Positions 8,947 through 17,577 of a stretch of 64,000 bases of DNA are shown here, piece by piece. Each line of letters opens with the position of its first letter. Within the stretch, counting starts at the first letter, position 1. The translations under genes were made by a program, and so were the position numbers. Origin of the DNA: CAYUVH01 sp964448135. Its GTDB lineage: Bacteria; Verrucomicrobiota; Verrucomicrobiia; Limisphaerales; UBA8199. The stretch covers positions 124,001 to 188,000 of the forward strand of contig CAYUVH010000032.1 in NCBI GenBank assembly GCA_964448135.1, written 5' to 3'. The notes under the pieces are model-generated. The model was not told the DNA's origin, ran no database searches, and saw nothing but the letters and a program-made list of their open reading frames with translations.

Positions 8947-9444
8947 CTATTCGTTGATCCCCCAATTCCGATAAGACGGGCCGAGCGCGCACGGCATATC
9001 GTGCCGCGCCGTCAGCAGCTCCACGAATCGCTGCGACTCCGAAAGCCCCACGTCGGGTTCCGGTTCGGCCTTGGTCGCGGTCAGCAGCAATACATTCGCC
9101 GCATCCACCAGCGCTTCGGGTTCGACCGGCTTATGGAGCACCGCGGTGGAATTGTCCGTCACGCCGGGCGGAGGAACAAAGCCCGGCTCGGACAGCACCA
9201 CGAGCGGCGCATCGGGATTCAGGAAACGCATTTGTTCAACCACGCCCAACCCGCCGAGCAGTGTCTGGTTCAGGTCCAGCAGCACGAGCCCGGGCTGGCA
9301 GCGCGCCGAAGCCTCGGCCGCTTCGGCGGGATTGCCCGCCCAGACAATCTCGTAGTCGCTGGCCCGGAAGGCGCGATGGATGGTCGCCCGCGTCTGCGGC
9401 GCCACCGCCATCAGCAACGCCAGAACCGTCATCTTCATTTTCAT
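8947..9444 (-). CDS. Degenerate receiver-domain protein
   Basis: About 165 residues. The topology and the motifs LVLLDLNQTLLGG (D57 equivalent to the phospho-acceptor), APLVVLSEP and AVLHKPVEPEALVDAA are those of a response-regulator receiver domain. The paired acidic residues normally found after beta-1 are absent: the sequence there reads LALLMAVAPQT. Mg2+ binding and phosphorylation are therefore doubtful. No output domain is present; the last 45 residues are not recognisable. An in-frame GTG lies at 9450. It is divergent from the LysR-type gene at 9529, but a functional link is only a guess. Confidence 0.6.
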   Translation of the reverse strand: MKMKMTVLALLMAVAPQTRATIHRAFRASDYEIVWAGNPAEAAEASARCQPGLVLLDLNQTLLGGLGVVEQMRFLNPDAPLVVLSEPGFVPPPGVTDNSTAVLHKPVEPEALVDAANVLLLTATKAEPEPDVGLSESQRFVELLTARHDMPCALGPSYRNWGINE

Positions 9445-9528
9445 GCGCACACTTTCCGTCCGAAGCGCGGATTAGACTAATACGATTTCTCGAATGGACA
9501 TTTAGGTTTAACCGAATGATGGTGGAGC

Positions 9529-10431
9529 ATGGAATTTCTGAACTATCATCACCTGCGCTATTTCTGGACCGTGGCGCGGGAAGGCGGGCTGACGCGCGCG
9601 GCCGCCAAACTCAATGTTTCCCAACCCACCATCAGCGAGCAGATTCGGGCGCTGGAGGAAGTCCTGGGACAAAAGTTGTTTCGACGCGCCGGCCGAAACC
9701 TGGCGCTAACCGACGTTGGCCAGCAGGTGCTGAGCTATGCGGACGAGATCTTTACAATCGGTCAGGACCTGATGGATTCCATCAAGCTGCGCCCCACCTC
9801 GCGGCCGCTGCGTTTCAACCTGGGCGTGGCGGACGCGTTGCCCAAGGCGGTGACCTACCAGATCATCGAGCCGGTATTTCACCTGACCCCACCAGTGCAG
9901 ATATCCTGCTGGGAGGCGACGGTGTCCGACATGTTGTTGGAGCTGGCTTCCTACCGGCTGGACGTGGTGCTGGCCGACGAACCCGCATCCAGCGGCGTGA
10001 CTACGCGAATGTTCAACCATCTGCTGGGAGAGTCCGGCGTTTCCTTCTGCGCCTCACCCGCACTGGCGCGGAAGTTGGCAGGCCGGTTTCCGAAGTGCCT
10101 GGACGGAGCGCCTGCACTGCTGCCCATGGCCAACACGGGCCTGCGGCGTTCGCTCGAGAAATGGTTTCATTCGGCGGGAGTGCGTCCTCGGCTCGTGGGC
10201 GAGTTTTACGATCCCGCGTTTGTGAACGTGCTGGCCCAGCACGATCACGGATTTCTGTCGGTGCCTACGATTGCAGCGGCGGAGGTCGTGGCGCGCTTTG
10301 GGTTTAAAGTGATCGGCAGCACGGAGGAATGTCAGCAGCAGTTTTACGCGATCACGCCGGAGCGCAAGCTGACCCATCCGGCGGTGGCGGCGATTACATC
10401 AAAGAAGCGGGCGGCAAGCACCGGAGATTGA
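9529..10431 (+). CDS. LysR-family transcriptional regulator, NhaR-like
   Basis: 300 residues. The N-terminal winged helix is clear: LNYHHLRYFWTVAREGGLTRAAAKLNVSQPTISEQIRALEEVLGQKLFRR, with the second helix in AAAKLNVSQPTIS. The start MEFLNYHHLRYFW and the effector-domain sequence (GVADALPKAVTYQIIEP, LDVVLADEPAS, FVNVLAQHDHGFLSVP) resemble NhaR, the activator of Na+/H+ antiporter genes. No nhaA is nearby. It is transcribed away from the degenerate receiver gene, with an 84-bp divergent gap that may contain its operator. Confidence 0.88.
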   Translation: MEFLNYHHLRYFWTVAREGGLTRAAAKLNVSQPTISEQIRALEEVLGQKLFRRAGRNLALTDVGQQVLSYADEIFTIGQDLMDSIKLRPTSRPLRFNLGVADALPKAVTYQIIEPVFHLTPPVQISCWEATVSDMLLELASYRLDVVLADEPASSGVTTRMFNHLLGESGVSFCASPALARKLAGRFPKCLDGAPALLPMANTGLRRSLEKWFHSAGVRPRLVGEFYDPAFVNVLAQHDHGFLSVPTIAAAEVVARFGFKVIGSTEECQQQFYAITPERKLTHPAVAAITSKKRAASTGD

Positions 10432-10549
10432 CCGGAGGCACCTATTGCAACCAATCGCGGTTCCCAGGCATCGGGTGAGTCCAGCGTGCAAGCGGCTTGC
10501 ACAAATCGCTATTGTCGGTTTGCATGATTCCTGCTGGATTTAAGGTGCT

Positions 10550-10879
10550 TTGAAGAAATTGGAACATATCGGCCTCGGCAGAGCCCGTCCGTTGCGGCGG
10601 ATCGTGGCTGTTGTGCTGCTGCTCCAATTCCTGGTGTTGCTGGCGATGGCTCATTCCGAGTCACTGCACCGCGCGCTGCATCCAGATGCGGGACAGGTCA
10701 ATCACCAATGTTCAGTAAGCATGCTGCGCAGCGGACAGGTTGACGCCCCCGAGTGCCTCGCGGTGGCGGTTCCCCTGGTGGTCGCGGTCGAGGCGCTGGC
10801 GCCGGTGCAGTGCACGATTTTCGTTTCGGTTGATTTTTCCCTTCCTCCGAGCCGCGGTCCTCCTGCGGCGCTTTCCTGA
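10550..10879 (+). CDS. Small exported DUF2946-like hypothetical protein
   Basis: 109 residues from a TTG at 10550. A basic N-terminus (RARPLRR) precedes a hydrophobic segment IVAVVLLLQFLVLLAMA, so it is secreted or anchored by one helix. After it comes H-S-E-S-L-H-R-A-L-H-P-D-A-G-Q-V-N-H-Q-C, a His/Cys-rich block like that in DUF2946 proteins, which are often found near metal-transport genes. The rest is not recognised. It is the first gene of a plus-strand run leading to a pseudopilin, two choice-of-anchor M proteins and a Fur regulator, which supports a link to metals. The start codon is uncertain. Confidence 0.5.
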   Translation: MKKLEHIGLGRARPLRRIVAVVLLLQFLVLLAMAHSESLHRALHPDAGQVNHQCSVSMLRSGQVDAPECLAVAVPLVVAVEALAPVQCTIFVSVDFSLPPSRGPPAALS

Positions 10880-11023
10880 TTCGAAAGCTGGCTTTTCTGA
10901 AACCGGCGGCGCGCATACGCCCCCGGCATGACTTCGGAAAAGTGATTTCTCCATAACTCTGTTCAGATCGGGCCGTTCCGCGCCCGGATTCGCCGTGGGC
11001 GGATCAAAAACGGAAAGACATTT

Positions 11024-11719
11024 ATGAAAATGAATCGCGTATATCGCGTACCCGCACGCCGTTGTGCCTTCACCTTGATCGAGTTGCTGGTCGTCATTGC
11101 GATCATTGCCATCCTGGCCTCGCTGCTTTTTCCCGTAATCGCCCGCGCCAAAGGCCGGGCGCTGTCGGCCAGTTGCGCGTCGAGCTTCCACCAGATGGGG
11201 CTGGCGATGGGGATGTACGCCGAGGACGCCAATGGGTATCTGCCCGGCACCGCGCATTCCAGCCTCAGCAACACCTGGATATACAGCCTGGCTCCCTACG
11301 TTGCCAAAGTGGACCGGATTCGCCTGTGCCTGGCGGACAAGAAGCGCGACGAGCGCCTGTTGAACCAGGGAACGAGCTATATCATGAATGAATATACTTC
11401 GACGCCCGCGCTGGATCCATTTGGCGACCCCATCCCCACCGAGCCCACGTGGAACAAGCTGAGTTCCATCGCCAAGCCGTGCGATACGATGCTGGTCTTC
11501 GAGATTTCGGACCGGCAAGGCACCGGCACCGGCCAGGACCACACCCACTCGCGCAACTGGCTGAACGGGTGGAACAGCGTGCTGGATGACATCCAGCCCG
11601 ACCGCCACAACGGCACCGCGAATTACCTCTTCGCCGACTGGCACGTGGCGGCGCTGAAGCCCGCACCGCTCCGCCTGCGCATCGAAGCCGGCGATAATTT
11701 TGCCAAACCTCCCCAATAA
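11024..11719 (+). CDS. DUF1559-like type II pseudopilin
   Basis: 231 residues. Leader MKMNRVYRVPARRCA is followed by FTLIELLVVIAIIAILA and SLLFPVIARAKGRA. The C-terminal motif is DRHNGTANYLFADWHVAALK, where the usual DG is replaced by D-W. This is a G-type pseudopilin with a globular periplasmic domain. It is immediately upstream of two choice-of-anchor M proteins, and this spacing suggests one transcript. It may help export or display them; that is inference. Confidence 0.82.
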   Translation: MKMNRVYRVPARRCAFTLIELLVVIAIIAILASLLFPVIARAKGRALSASCASSFHQMGLAMGMYAEDANGYLPGTAHSSLSNTWIYSLAPYVAKVDRIRLCLADKKRDERLLNQGTSYIMNEYTSTPALDPFGDPIPTEPTWNKLSSIAKPCDTMLVFEISDRQGTGTGQDHTHSRNWLNGWNSVLDDIQPDRHNGTANYLFADWHVAALKPAPLRLRIEAGDNFAKPPQ

Positions 11720-11784
11720 CCCTCCGAACCCCTTTCACGGCGCGAACCGTGATTCATCGAACCAACCCAAAAAACAGAATGCTT

Positions 11785-12678
11785 ATGAAACAAACCAAAT
11801 CGCAGATTATCGGCCGGATCCGCCAGCTCGGGCTGGCGGCGCTCCTGGCCGCGGGCATGTCCGCGCATGGACAAACGTGGCTCTACCAGGGCCACACGGA
11901 CATCGGCATTGATTACGACGAAGACGTCAACGAATGGGACCTCCACATTCATGACGAAGTTAACGACATGGAGTATTCGCCGCCGACCAACGCGTTGTTG
12001 ATTGTCAAAGCCGACGCGCATGGCTTCGTGCCGGCCGGCGCGCAGTGGAGTTTCCTCGGACCGGTGGGCAGCGACGTGTGGACTTTGCCCAAGGTGCAGG
12101 ATTCCAACCTGCTCTTCCTCGGATTTGGCGCGGAGGAGATTGCGGACGGCACGTTTTCGAACAACCAGTTCACCGTCACCCTCACCGGCTTCTCCGGACC
12201 GGGCAACCTCGTGATCTACGACGTGGATTCCTTTGGCGATCCGGTAGTCTGGATGAACCCGGGCGACGGACTGGGGCCGGCGGATTCGCGCACGCTGCCG
12301 TCGGGCGCGCACAGCCATATTAACTGGGGGTTCAGCGCGCCAGGAGATTACACCGTCACGTTCCAAGCCGACGCCGTGAGCGTGCTGAATGGCGCGACCA
12401 GCAGCGGGCCGGTGGACTACAAGTTTCACGTGGTCGCCACCAACGAGGTGCTGATCAACCCGAATCCCGGCCTGCTTCAGGCTGCGGTGGACGGCGGCAC
12501 TTTGAACCTGGCGTGGCCCACCAACCGCGGTTGGATGCTGCAATCCAACCGCGTGAGCCTGACCGCAACGAACGACTGGTATCCATGTCTGAACAACGGC
12601 TCGACCGGGGTCACGAATCTGGCCGTCGAAACGGATCGGGCCAACCCCAACGTGTATTTCCGGCTCGTGAAGCCGTAG
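11785..12678 (+). CDS. Choice-of-anchor M domain surface protein (first copy)
   Basis: About 297 residues. Signal peptide MKQTKSQIIGRIRQLGLAALLAAGMSAHG is followed by the mature start QTWLYQGHTDIGI. The anchored domain repeats acidic and histidine residues (EWDLHIHDEV). GSDVWTLPKVQDSNLLFLGFGAEEI and the diagnostic GAHSHINWGFSAPGDYTVTFQA (H-x-H-x-N-W-x-F-x-x-P-G-x-Y) place it in the TIGR03769 / choice-of-anchor M family. Actinobacterial members are encoded beside metal ABC transporters. The C-terminus LNLAWPTNRGWMLQSN resembles the PEP-CTERM-independent C-terminal domains common in Verrucomicrobia. Upstream GTG and ATG codons (11749, 11779) are alternative starts; 11785 matches the MKQ start of its paralogue. 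Confidence 0.78.
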   Translation: MKQTKSQIIGRIRQLGLAALLAAGMSAHGQTWLYQGHTDIGIDYDEDVNEWDLHIHDEVNDMEYSPPTNALLIVKADAHGFVPAGAQWSFLGPVGSDVWTLPKVQDSNLLFLGFGAEEIADGTFSNNQFTVTLTGFSGPGNLVIYDVDSFGDPVVWMNPGDGLGPADSRTLPSGAHSHINWGFSAPGDYTVTFQADAVSVLNGATSSGPVDYKFHVVATNEVLINPNPGLLQAAVDGGTLNLAWPTNRGWMLQSNRVSLTATNDWYPCLNNGSTGVTNLAVETDRANPNVYFRLVKP

Positions 12679-12746
12679 CCCGCGGCATGGCGGCGGCGCG
12701 CTGTTCCGCCGCCGCCATGTCCATCCACCACAAACTCCCTGCCTTC

Positions 12747-13820
12747 ATGAAACAAATCAAAACGCTGCTGCTCGCCGGAACAACCGTCTGGCTCGCGCAC
12801 GCAGCCATCGCCGGCGCCCAGGTGGTTTATCTCGATCACCAGCACATGGATTTTCGTTTGCAGTACGATCCGAATGCCGAGGGCACCAACCGCCTTTACA
12901 CCATACTCGGTTACGACACCGGCGCCGATCATTTCACGGCGACCAACCAGCAGGTGTATATCGTCGGGAACACGAACGCCCTGCTTACCATTCCCGGCAA
13001 TCCCAATTACGCTTTTCTCGGCACGCCGGGCGCCCCGATCTGGATTCTGCCGCAAAGCCAGAACATCACGCTGCCGTACGTGGGCACCTCGGCGGAGGAC
13101 ATTCCCTTCGGCGTGTTTGACGGCGCGTTAAACTTCGAACTGCTTTCCGCCGAAGGGCCGGGGAATTTCTTCGCCTGGGCCAACAGCGTCGCGGGCCAGC
13201 CGCCCGTCGTGAAGTTCATCTGCACGAATGGAATTGTTTCCACGAACAATAACGTCATGAATCCGCTGACGGGCAGTCACGAGCACTACAATTGGGGATT
13301 CAGCACCAACGGCCTCTACCGGGTGACCTGCCGCGTCACCGGCCGGCGCGTCGGCGAATCAACGAACATCATCGGCCGCGACGTGGCCTGGGCTTTTGAA
13401 ATCCTGCCCTTGCGCCCGTGGGAAAGCTGGGTCTCGACCAACTGGCTGCCCGCCACCGGGACAAATATCGCCGGAGCCGGCGCTGATCCGGACGGCGACG
13501 GCATTGTGAATCTCCTCGAATACGCTTTTGGCAACAATCCCAACGCTCCGCTTTATACCAACCTTCCCGCCCTGACGTTTGTGAACGAAGGCGGTACTAA
13601 TTACGGGGCGTTGCGTTATATCCATTCGACCAATGCGAGCGACCTGACTCTCCAGGTGCGAGCTGCGAGCGCCCTTGAGGCATTGGCCGGGAGCATTACC
13701 AATGTGAGCGGCGCGGCGACAAACGGCGCCGCCGAAATTGTAACGATACGCGATTCCGTGCCCAGGGAACCTGCGACCAGCCGGTTCTACCAGCTCCGCG
13801 TGAAATTGAATTACCCGTGA
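12747..13820 (+). CDS. Choice-of-anchor M domain surface protein (second copy)
   Basis: About 357 residues and a paralogue of the preceding gene. Signal peptide MKQIKTLLLAGTTVWLAHAAIAGA is followed by QVVYLDHQHMDFRLQYD. The shared block is GAPIWILPQSQNITLPYVGTSAEDI. The anchor-M signature is TGSHEHYNWGFSTNGLYRVTCR. Its C-terminal extension includes DPDGDGIVNLLEYAFGNNPNAP, a Ca2+-type D-x-D-x-D-G loop frequent in exported Verrucomicrobial proteins. The frame is open upstream to 12513, but that region lies inside the previous gene. The His-rich motifs in both copies fit extracellular metal binding, which is not proven. Confidence 0.78.
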   Translation: MKQIKTLLLAGTTVWLAHAAIAGAQVVYLDHQHMDFRLQYDPNAEGTNRLYTILGYDTGADHFTATNQQVYIVGNTNALLTIPGNPNYAFLGTPGAPIWILPQSQNITLPYVGTSAEDIPFGVFDGALNFELLSAEGPGNFFAWANSVAGQPPVVKFICTNGIVSTNNNVMNPLTGSHEHYNWGFSTNGLYRVTCRVTGRRVGESTNIIGRDVAWAFEILPLRPWESWVSTNWLPATGTNIAGAGADPDGDGIVNLLEYAFGNNPNAPLYTNLPALTFVNEGGTNYGALRYIHSTNASDLTLQVRAASALEALAGSITNVSGAATNGAAEIVTIRDSVPREPATSRFYQLRVKLNYP

Positions 13821-13842
13821 ACTGGACGTTTGCCGCCCGCCA

Positions 13843-14376
13843 ATGAAGGATCCCGCCGCCAGGAAGTCATGGGCCCTGCAGGTTTGCCTGCTGGCGGGGA
13901 TGCGGCTGACCCCGATTCGCGAAAGGATCATCGCCCACCTGGCCGCGCAACGGGTGCCCGTCAGCCTGGAGGCCATGACGCAGGCCGGGGGCATTCGCGG
14001 CGCGTGTAACGCCGCCACAGTCTACCGCACGCTCATGTTATTGCATGAACTGGAAGTGATTCGCCAGGTGAGCCTGCCAAACAAGGCCAGTTACTTCGTC
14101 TTGAATGTCCCCGGGGAGAGCACCCATTTCCTGGCCTGCCACCGGTGCGGGACGATCTGCGAACTGCCGGGCCTGGGATCAATCACCGATCTCGAGGAAA
14201 ACATTGCGGCCGCGGAGGGTTACCAGCGGCTGTACCATGAACTGGTGTTTTTCGGGATTTGTCCGGCCTGCCAGAAGCACGCGCCCGATGTCGCGTGCGC
14301 GAAAGTCCAGGCGCGGATGAAATTGCACGGCGGCTTGAAACCGCACTTCGTGGGACGGAGGGACGATAGAACATAG
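13843..14376 (+). CDS. Fur-family metal-responsive transcriptional repressor
   Basis: 177 residues. The winged helix has GMRLTPIRERIIAHL and ACNAATVYRTLMLLHELEVI, the A-T-V-Y-R-T-L motif being diagnostic of Fur/Zur/PerR. The dimerisation domain has THFLACHRCGTICEL and FFGICPACQKH, two CxxC pairs that form the structural zinc site. Whether it senses Fe, Zn or peroxide cannot be read from these residues. It is 22 bp after the second choice-of-anchor M gene on the same strand, so it may control this set. Confidence 0.88.
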   Translation: MKDPAARKSWALQVCLLAGMRLTPIRERIIAHLAAQRVPVSLEAMTQAGGIRGACNAATVYRTLMLLHELEVIRQVSLPNKASYFVLNVPGESTHFLACHRCGTICELPGLGSITDLEENIAAAEGYQRLYHELVFFGICPACQKHAPDVACAKVQARMKLHGGLKPHFVGRRDDRT

Positions 14377-14410
14377 GCCGGACCGAAGGCGAATCCGATC
14401 CGGACTTGAC

Positions 14411-15775
14411 GTGACTCCGAGCCCTGCTGGAATACCGGCTGTGAACACACTTTCAACGCCGGCGGAGTGGCACGACTTTCTCAAATCATTTGCGACTGCT
14501 GTTGCAGCAACCGAATGGCCCGGAAATCCGCCAGCTTCGGAAGCGCAATTGCTCAAAGCCGAAAGCCGGTTAAAAGTCACGCTGCCACCTTCGTACCGCG
14601 CGTTCCTCACCGAGAGCAACGGATGGCGAAATGCCTCGCGTGAAATACCGGTTTTGCGGCCAAGCGAAAAGATTCGCTGGTTCAAAAGAGAACACCCGGA
14701 ATGGGCTCAGGCCTACATGGATCCCCTGCGAGGGACAAACTTCCTTCTTCCCGCCGAGCGCGACTATTTCAATTACACCGACGGTAACACGGTGAATTTT
14801 GACTCAAAACATCTGGCCCACACACTCTGCCTCAGCGAACTCGAAGATTCCGCGGTTCTATTGCTGAACCCCATGGTCGTCTGGCCGGATGGCGAATGGG
14901 AAGCCTGGTTCTTTGCCAACTGGCTGCCGGGCGCAAGGCGATACCGCAGTTTCGCGGATTGGATGCGGCACGAACTCGCCGAACTGACCGACGAGCCGTT
15001 CGAGCATTCAGGTATTGCCGGTGAACTTCCGACCGTTTACCTCGACGGACCAGCGAAGGAAAAGCGACGAGTGCGGCCACGGGAGGAAATTCTCACCTTT
15101 GACGAAGCATCGAAAAGGCTCTCCTCAAAAACGAGGGCCCACCGGGTCAAGGCCGTACGTCATCTGTGCCGAATCGGCGGCGACAAGGCGATCGCGACTT
15201 TGTTGGGCCTGCTAAAGCATGATTACGATTATCATGTCCGGTGTGAAGCCGCCGAAATACTCGGCCAAATGCGGGTCGAAGCTGCGATCGCTCCCCTGCT
15301 TGAAATTACCGCCGAAGCATCTTTTGTGACCAGCACCGCAGTTGAATCTTTGGGACATTTCGATGACGAAGTCAGCGCCCGGCGTTTGCTCGCCATGGTC
15401 GAGGAAGACGGTCCCTCAGGGCTGGTTGCGGCTGGAGCCTTGGCAAAGCGGAATGATCCGCGTGGAGTAGCGATCCTGGTCCGAAAACTTCTTTCGAAAG
15501 AACCCCGCGACCAGCACACCGGCAATATCGCGGGCAGGATCATCGCCCAGTTCGAAGAGCCCGGGTATCAGGCGCTTGAACCTTTGACTGCGCACGAGGA
15601 CATCGAGGTTCGTAACCGGGCCATCAATGGCATTTTTGATCTGGCCTGCCTCGCGAGAGATAAGGGGCTCAAAATGCAGGCTCGCCGGCTTCTCGAAATG
15701 CGCTTGGAAAATGAAACGGACCAGGGTTTGCGCCAGAACCTCGAAGTCAGCCTGGCGGTGGCTTGCAAAAAGTAA
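14411..15775 (+). CDS. SMI1/KNR4 (SUKH) domain protein with C-terminal HEAT repeats
   Basis: 454 residues from a GTG at 14411; a GTG at 14441 is also possible. Residues about 40-185 are a SUKH domain: ASEAQLLKAESRLKVTLPPSYRAFLTESNGW, later LCLSELEDSAVLLLNP and WFFANWLPGARRYRSFADWM. SUKH proteins are common immunity proteins against secreted toxins but also occur as housekeeping adaptors. Residues about 230-440 are HEAT/PBS-lyase-like helices, for example GGDKAIATLLGLLKHDYDYHVRCEAAEILGQMRVEAAIAPL. No toxin gene is adjacent, so an immunity role is unsupported. Confidence 0.8.
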   Translation: MTPSPAGIPAVNTLSTPAEWHDFLKSFATAVAATEWPGNPPASEAQLLKAESRLKVTLPPSYRAFLTESNGWRNASREIPVLRPSEKIRWFKREHPEWAQAYMDPLRGTNFLLPAERDYFNYTDGNTVNFDSKHLAHTLCLSELEDSAVLLLNPMVVWPDGEWEAWFFANWLPGARRYRSFADWMRHELAELTDEPFEHSGIAGELPTVYLDGPAKEKRRVRPREEILTFDEASKRLSSKTRAHRVKAVRHLCRIGGDKAIATLLGLLKHDYDYHVRCEAAEILGQMRVEAAIAPLLEITAEASFVTSTAVESLGHFDDEVSARRLLAMVEEDGPSGLVAAGALAKRNDPRGVAILVRKLLSKEPRDQHTGNIAGRIIAQFEEPGYQALEPLTAHEDIEVRNRAINGIFDLACLARDKGLKMQARRLLEMRLENETDQGLRQNLEVSLAVACKK

Positions 15776-15947
15776 CCTCCTGGAACAGACAATCCATTTG
15801 CAGACGCTTAGCATTACCGCCAGCCAGGTGTTCAAGGTTGGCGTTGCCGAAAGATTGTAGCCGCACCAATCCACTCCGAGTCCCACCAACTAGTCTATAT
15901 GGATGATGGTGTTGGCGGCGGGGGCTTGGTTATGATTGCGGGAAACG

Positions 15948-17573
15948 ATGATCAGATTGGTTGTTCGAAAATGCGTTGCGGCGTTATTTGCGGTGCTGGC
16001 TGCTGCGGTTGTGGTTTCGCGGGGCGCGGAGACCCGGCCAAATATTCTCCTGATTCTCGCGGACGACCTGGGGTATTCGGACATTGGGTGTTTTGGGTCG
16101 GAGATTTCAACGCCTAATATTGACCGGCTCGCAAAGGATGGGGTGGCGCTGACGGAGTTTTACAATCAGGCGCGGTGTTGCCCGACGCGGGCGGCGCTTA
16201 TGACCGGGCGGTATCCGCACCAGGTGGGCATCGGGGCGATGATTGATAATTACGCGGCGGAGGCGCGGGCGGCGGCGAAGAGCATCGCTTACCAGGATCA
16301 TTTGAGCACAAACAGCCCGACGATGGCGGAGTTGCTGCGCGGCGCGGGCTACCGGACGATGATGTGTGGGAAGTGGCATCTGGGAAAACGGCCGGAAGAA
16401 TGGCCGGTGCGTCGGGGATTTGACCGGTCGTTCGTGCAGATTGACGGGGCGATGAATTATTACGGCGGGGATTCGGGGAAAGGTCCCCGCGCGCCGATGG
16501 CGCTGGACGACCAGGTTTACACACCGCCGCACGACGGATTTTATTCCACGGATGCGTTTACGGATCACGCGATTGAATTTCTGGACGAGGCGGTAAAGCA
16601 ACCGGCAGGCAAACCGTTCTTTCTCTACCTGGCTTACAACGCGTCGCACTGGCCGTTGCAGGCGCCGGAGGCCGAGGTGGAAAAGTATCGCGGCAAGTAT
16701 GATCAGGGCTGGCAGGCGGTGCGGAAGGAGCGGCTGGAGCGGATGATCAAGCTGGGGATCGTGCCGCCGGGCCAGGAGATGTCGCCAATGGATCGCGGGA
16801 ACCAAAAACCCTGGAATGAATTGACGGAGGAGCAGCGCAAACAATGGGCGCGGCGTATGGAGATTTATGCCGCGCAGACGGAACACATGGACCGCGCGAT
16901 CGGCCGGCTGCTGGAGGAGTTGAAAAAATTGGGCGTGGCGGACAACACGCTGGTGCTTTTTATGTCCGACAACGGCGGCGCGCCGGAGGACCCGAACCGC
17001 GGGGACAAGTCGGCGCCGGTGGGCAGCCGGGATTCGTTCGTGGGCTATGCGCGGCCGTGGGCGTCAGTGAGCAACACGCCGTGGAAGCACCACAAGGTGA
17101 CTGCTTACGAAGGCGGGATCAGCACGCCGCTCGTCGTGCGCTGGCCGGCGAAAGTCCCGACCAACCGCGGGGGCAAGCTGGTGCGCGAACCGGCACACGT
17201 GGTTGATTTGCTGCCGACGTTTCTGGAATTGGCGGGAACGAAATATCCGACGAACGGCGTGGTGAAGCCCGAGGGCAAAAGCATTTTGGCCATGCTGGAA
17301 GGCGGGCGCGGAGACGGGAACCGCTTGCTGTTCTGGGAGCACGAGGGGAATCGCGCAGTGCGGAAAGGAAAATGGAAACTGGTGGCGCTGGGACCGGGCG
17401 AAGCTTGGGAACTCTACGACATCGAAACGGATCGGATTGAGTCGAAGAACCTGGCGGCGGATAAGCCGGGGATTGTGAAGGATTTGGCGGCGGAGTATGA
17501 CCAATGGGCGGCCCGGTGCGGGGTGATTGCGTACCCCCAACTCGTGGCGAAGCCCGCAAAGAAAAAGGAATAG
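15948..17573 (+). CDS. Arylsulfatase (formylglycine-dependent, family S1)
   Basis: About 541 residues. Signal peptide at residues 1-26. The metal-binding N-terminal motif is RPNILLILADDLGYSDIG (D39, D40). The active-site signature is C77-C-P-T-R, in which C77 would be converted to formylglycine, followed by ALMTGRYPHQVG. Later conserved sites include GKWHLG, SHWPLQAP and LFMSDNGGAPEDP. It hydrolyses sulfate esters in the periplasm. It is followed after 4 bp by a second sulfatase and then by a GH43-type enzyme, so a sulfated polysaccharide substrate is likely. A TTG at 15936 is an alternative start. No maturase (FGE or anSME) is adjacent. Confidence 0.9.
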   Translation: MIRLVVRKCVAALFAVLAAAVVVSRGAETRPNILLILADDLGYSDIGCFGSEISTPNIDRLAKDGVALTEFYNQARCCPTRAALMTGRYPHQVGIGAMIDNYAAEARAAAKSIAYQDHLSTNSPTMAELLRGAGYRTMMCGKWHLGKRPEEWPVRRGFDRSFVQIDGAMNYYGGDSGKGPRAPMALDDQVYTPPHDGFYSTDAFTDHAIEFLDEAVKQPAGKPFFLYLAYNASHWPLQAPEAEVEKYRGKYDQGWQAVRKERLERMIKLGIVPPGQEMSPMDRGNQKPWNELTEEQRKQWARRMEIYAAQTEHMDRAIGRLLEELKKLGVADNTLVLFMSDNGGAPEDPNRGDKSAPVGSRDSFVGYARPWASVSNTPWKHHKVTAYEGGISTPLVVRWPAKVPTNRGGKLVREPAHVVDLLPTFLELAGTKYPTNGVVKPEGKSILAMLEGGRGDGNRLLFWEHEGNRAVRKGKWKLVALGPGEAWELYDIETDRIESKNLAADKPGIVKDLAAEYDQWAARCGVIAYPQLVAKPAKKKE

Positions 17574-17577
17574 TGAA

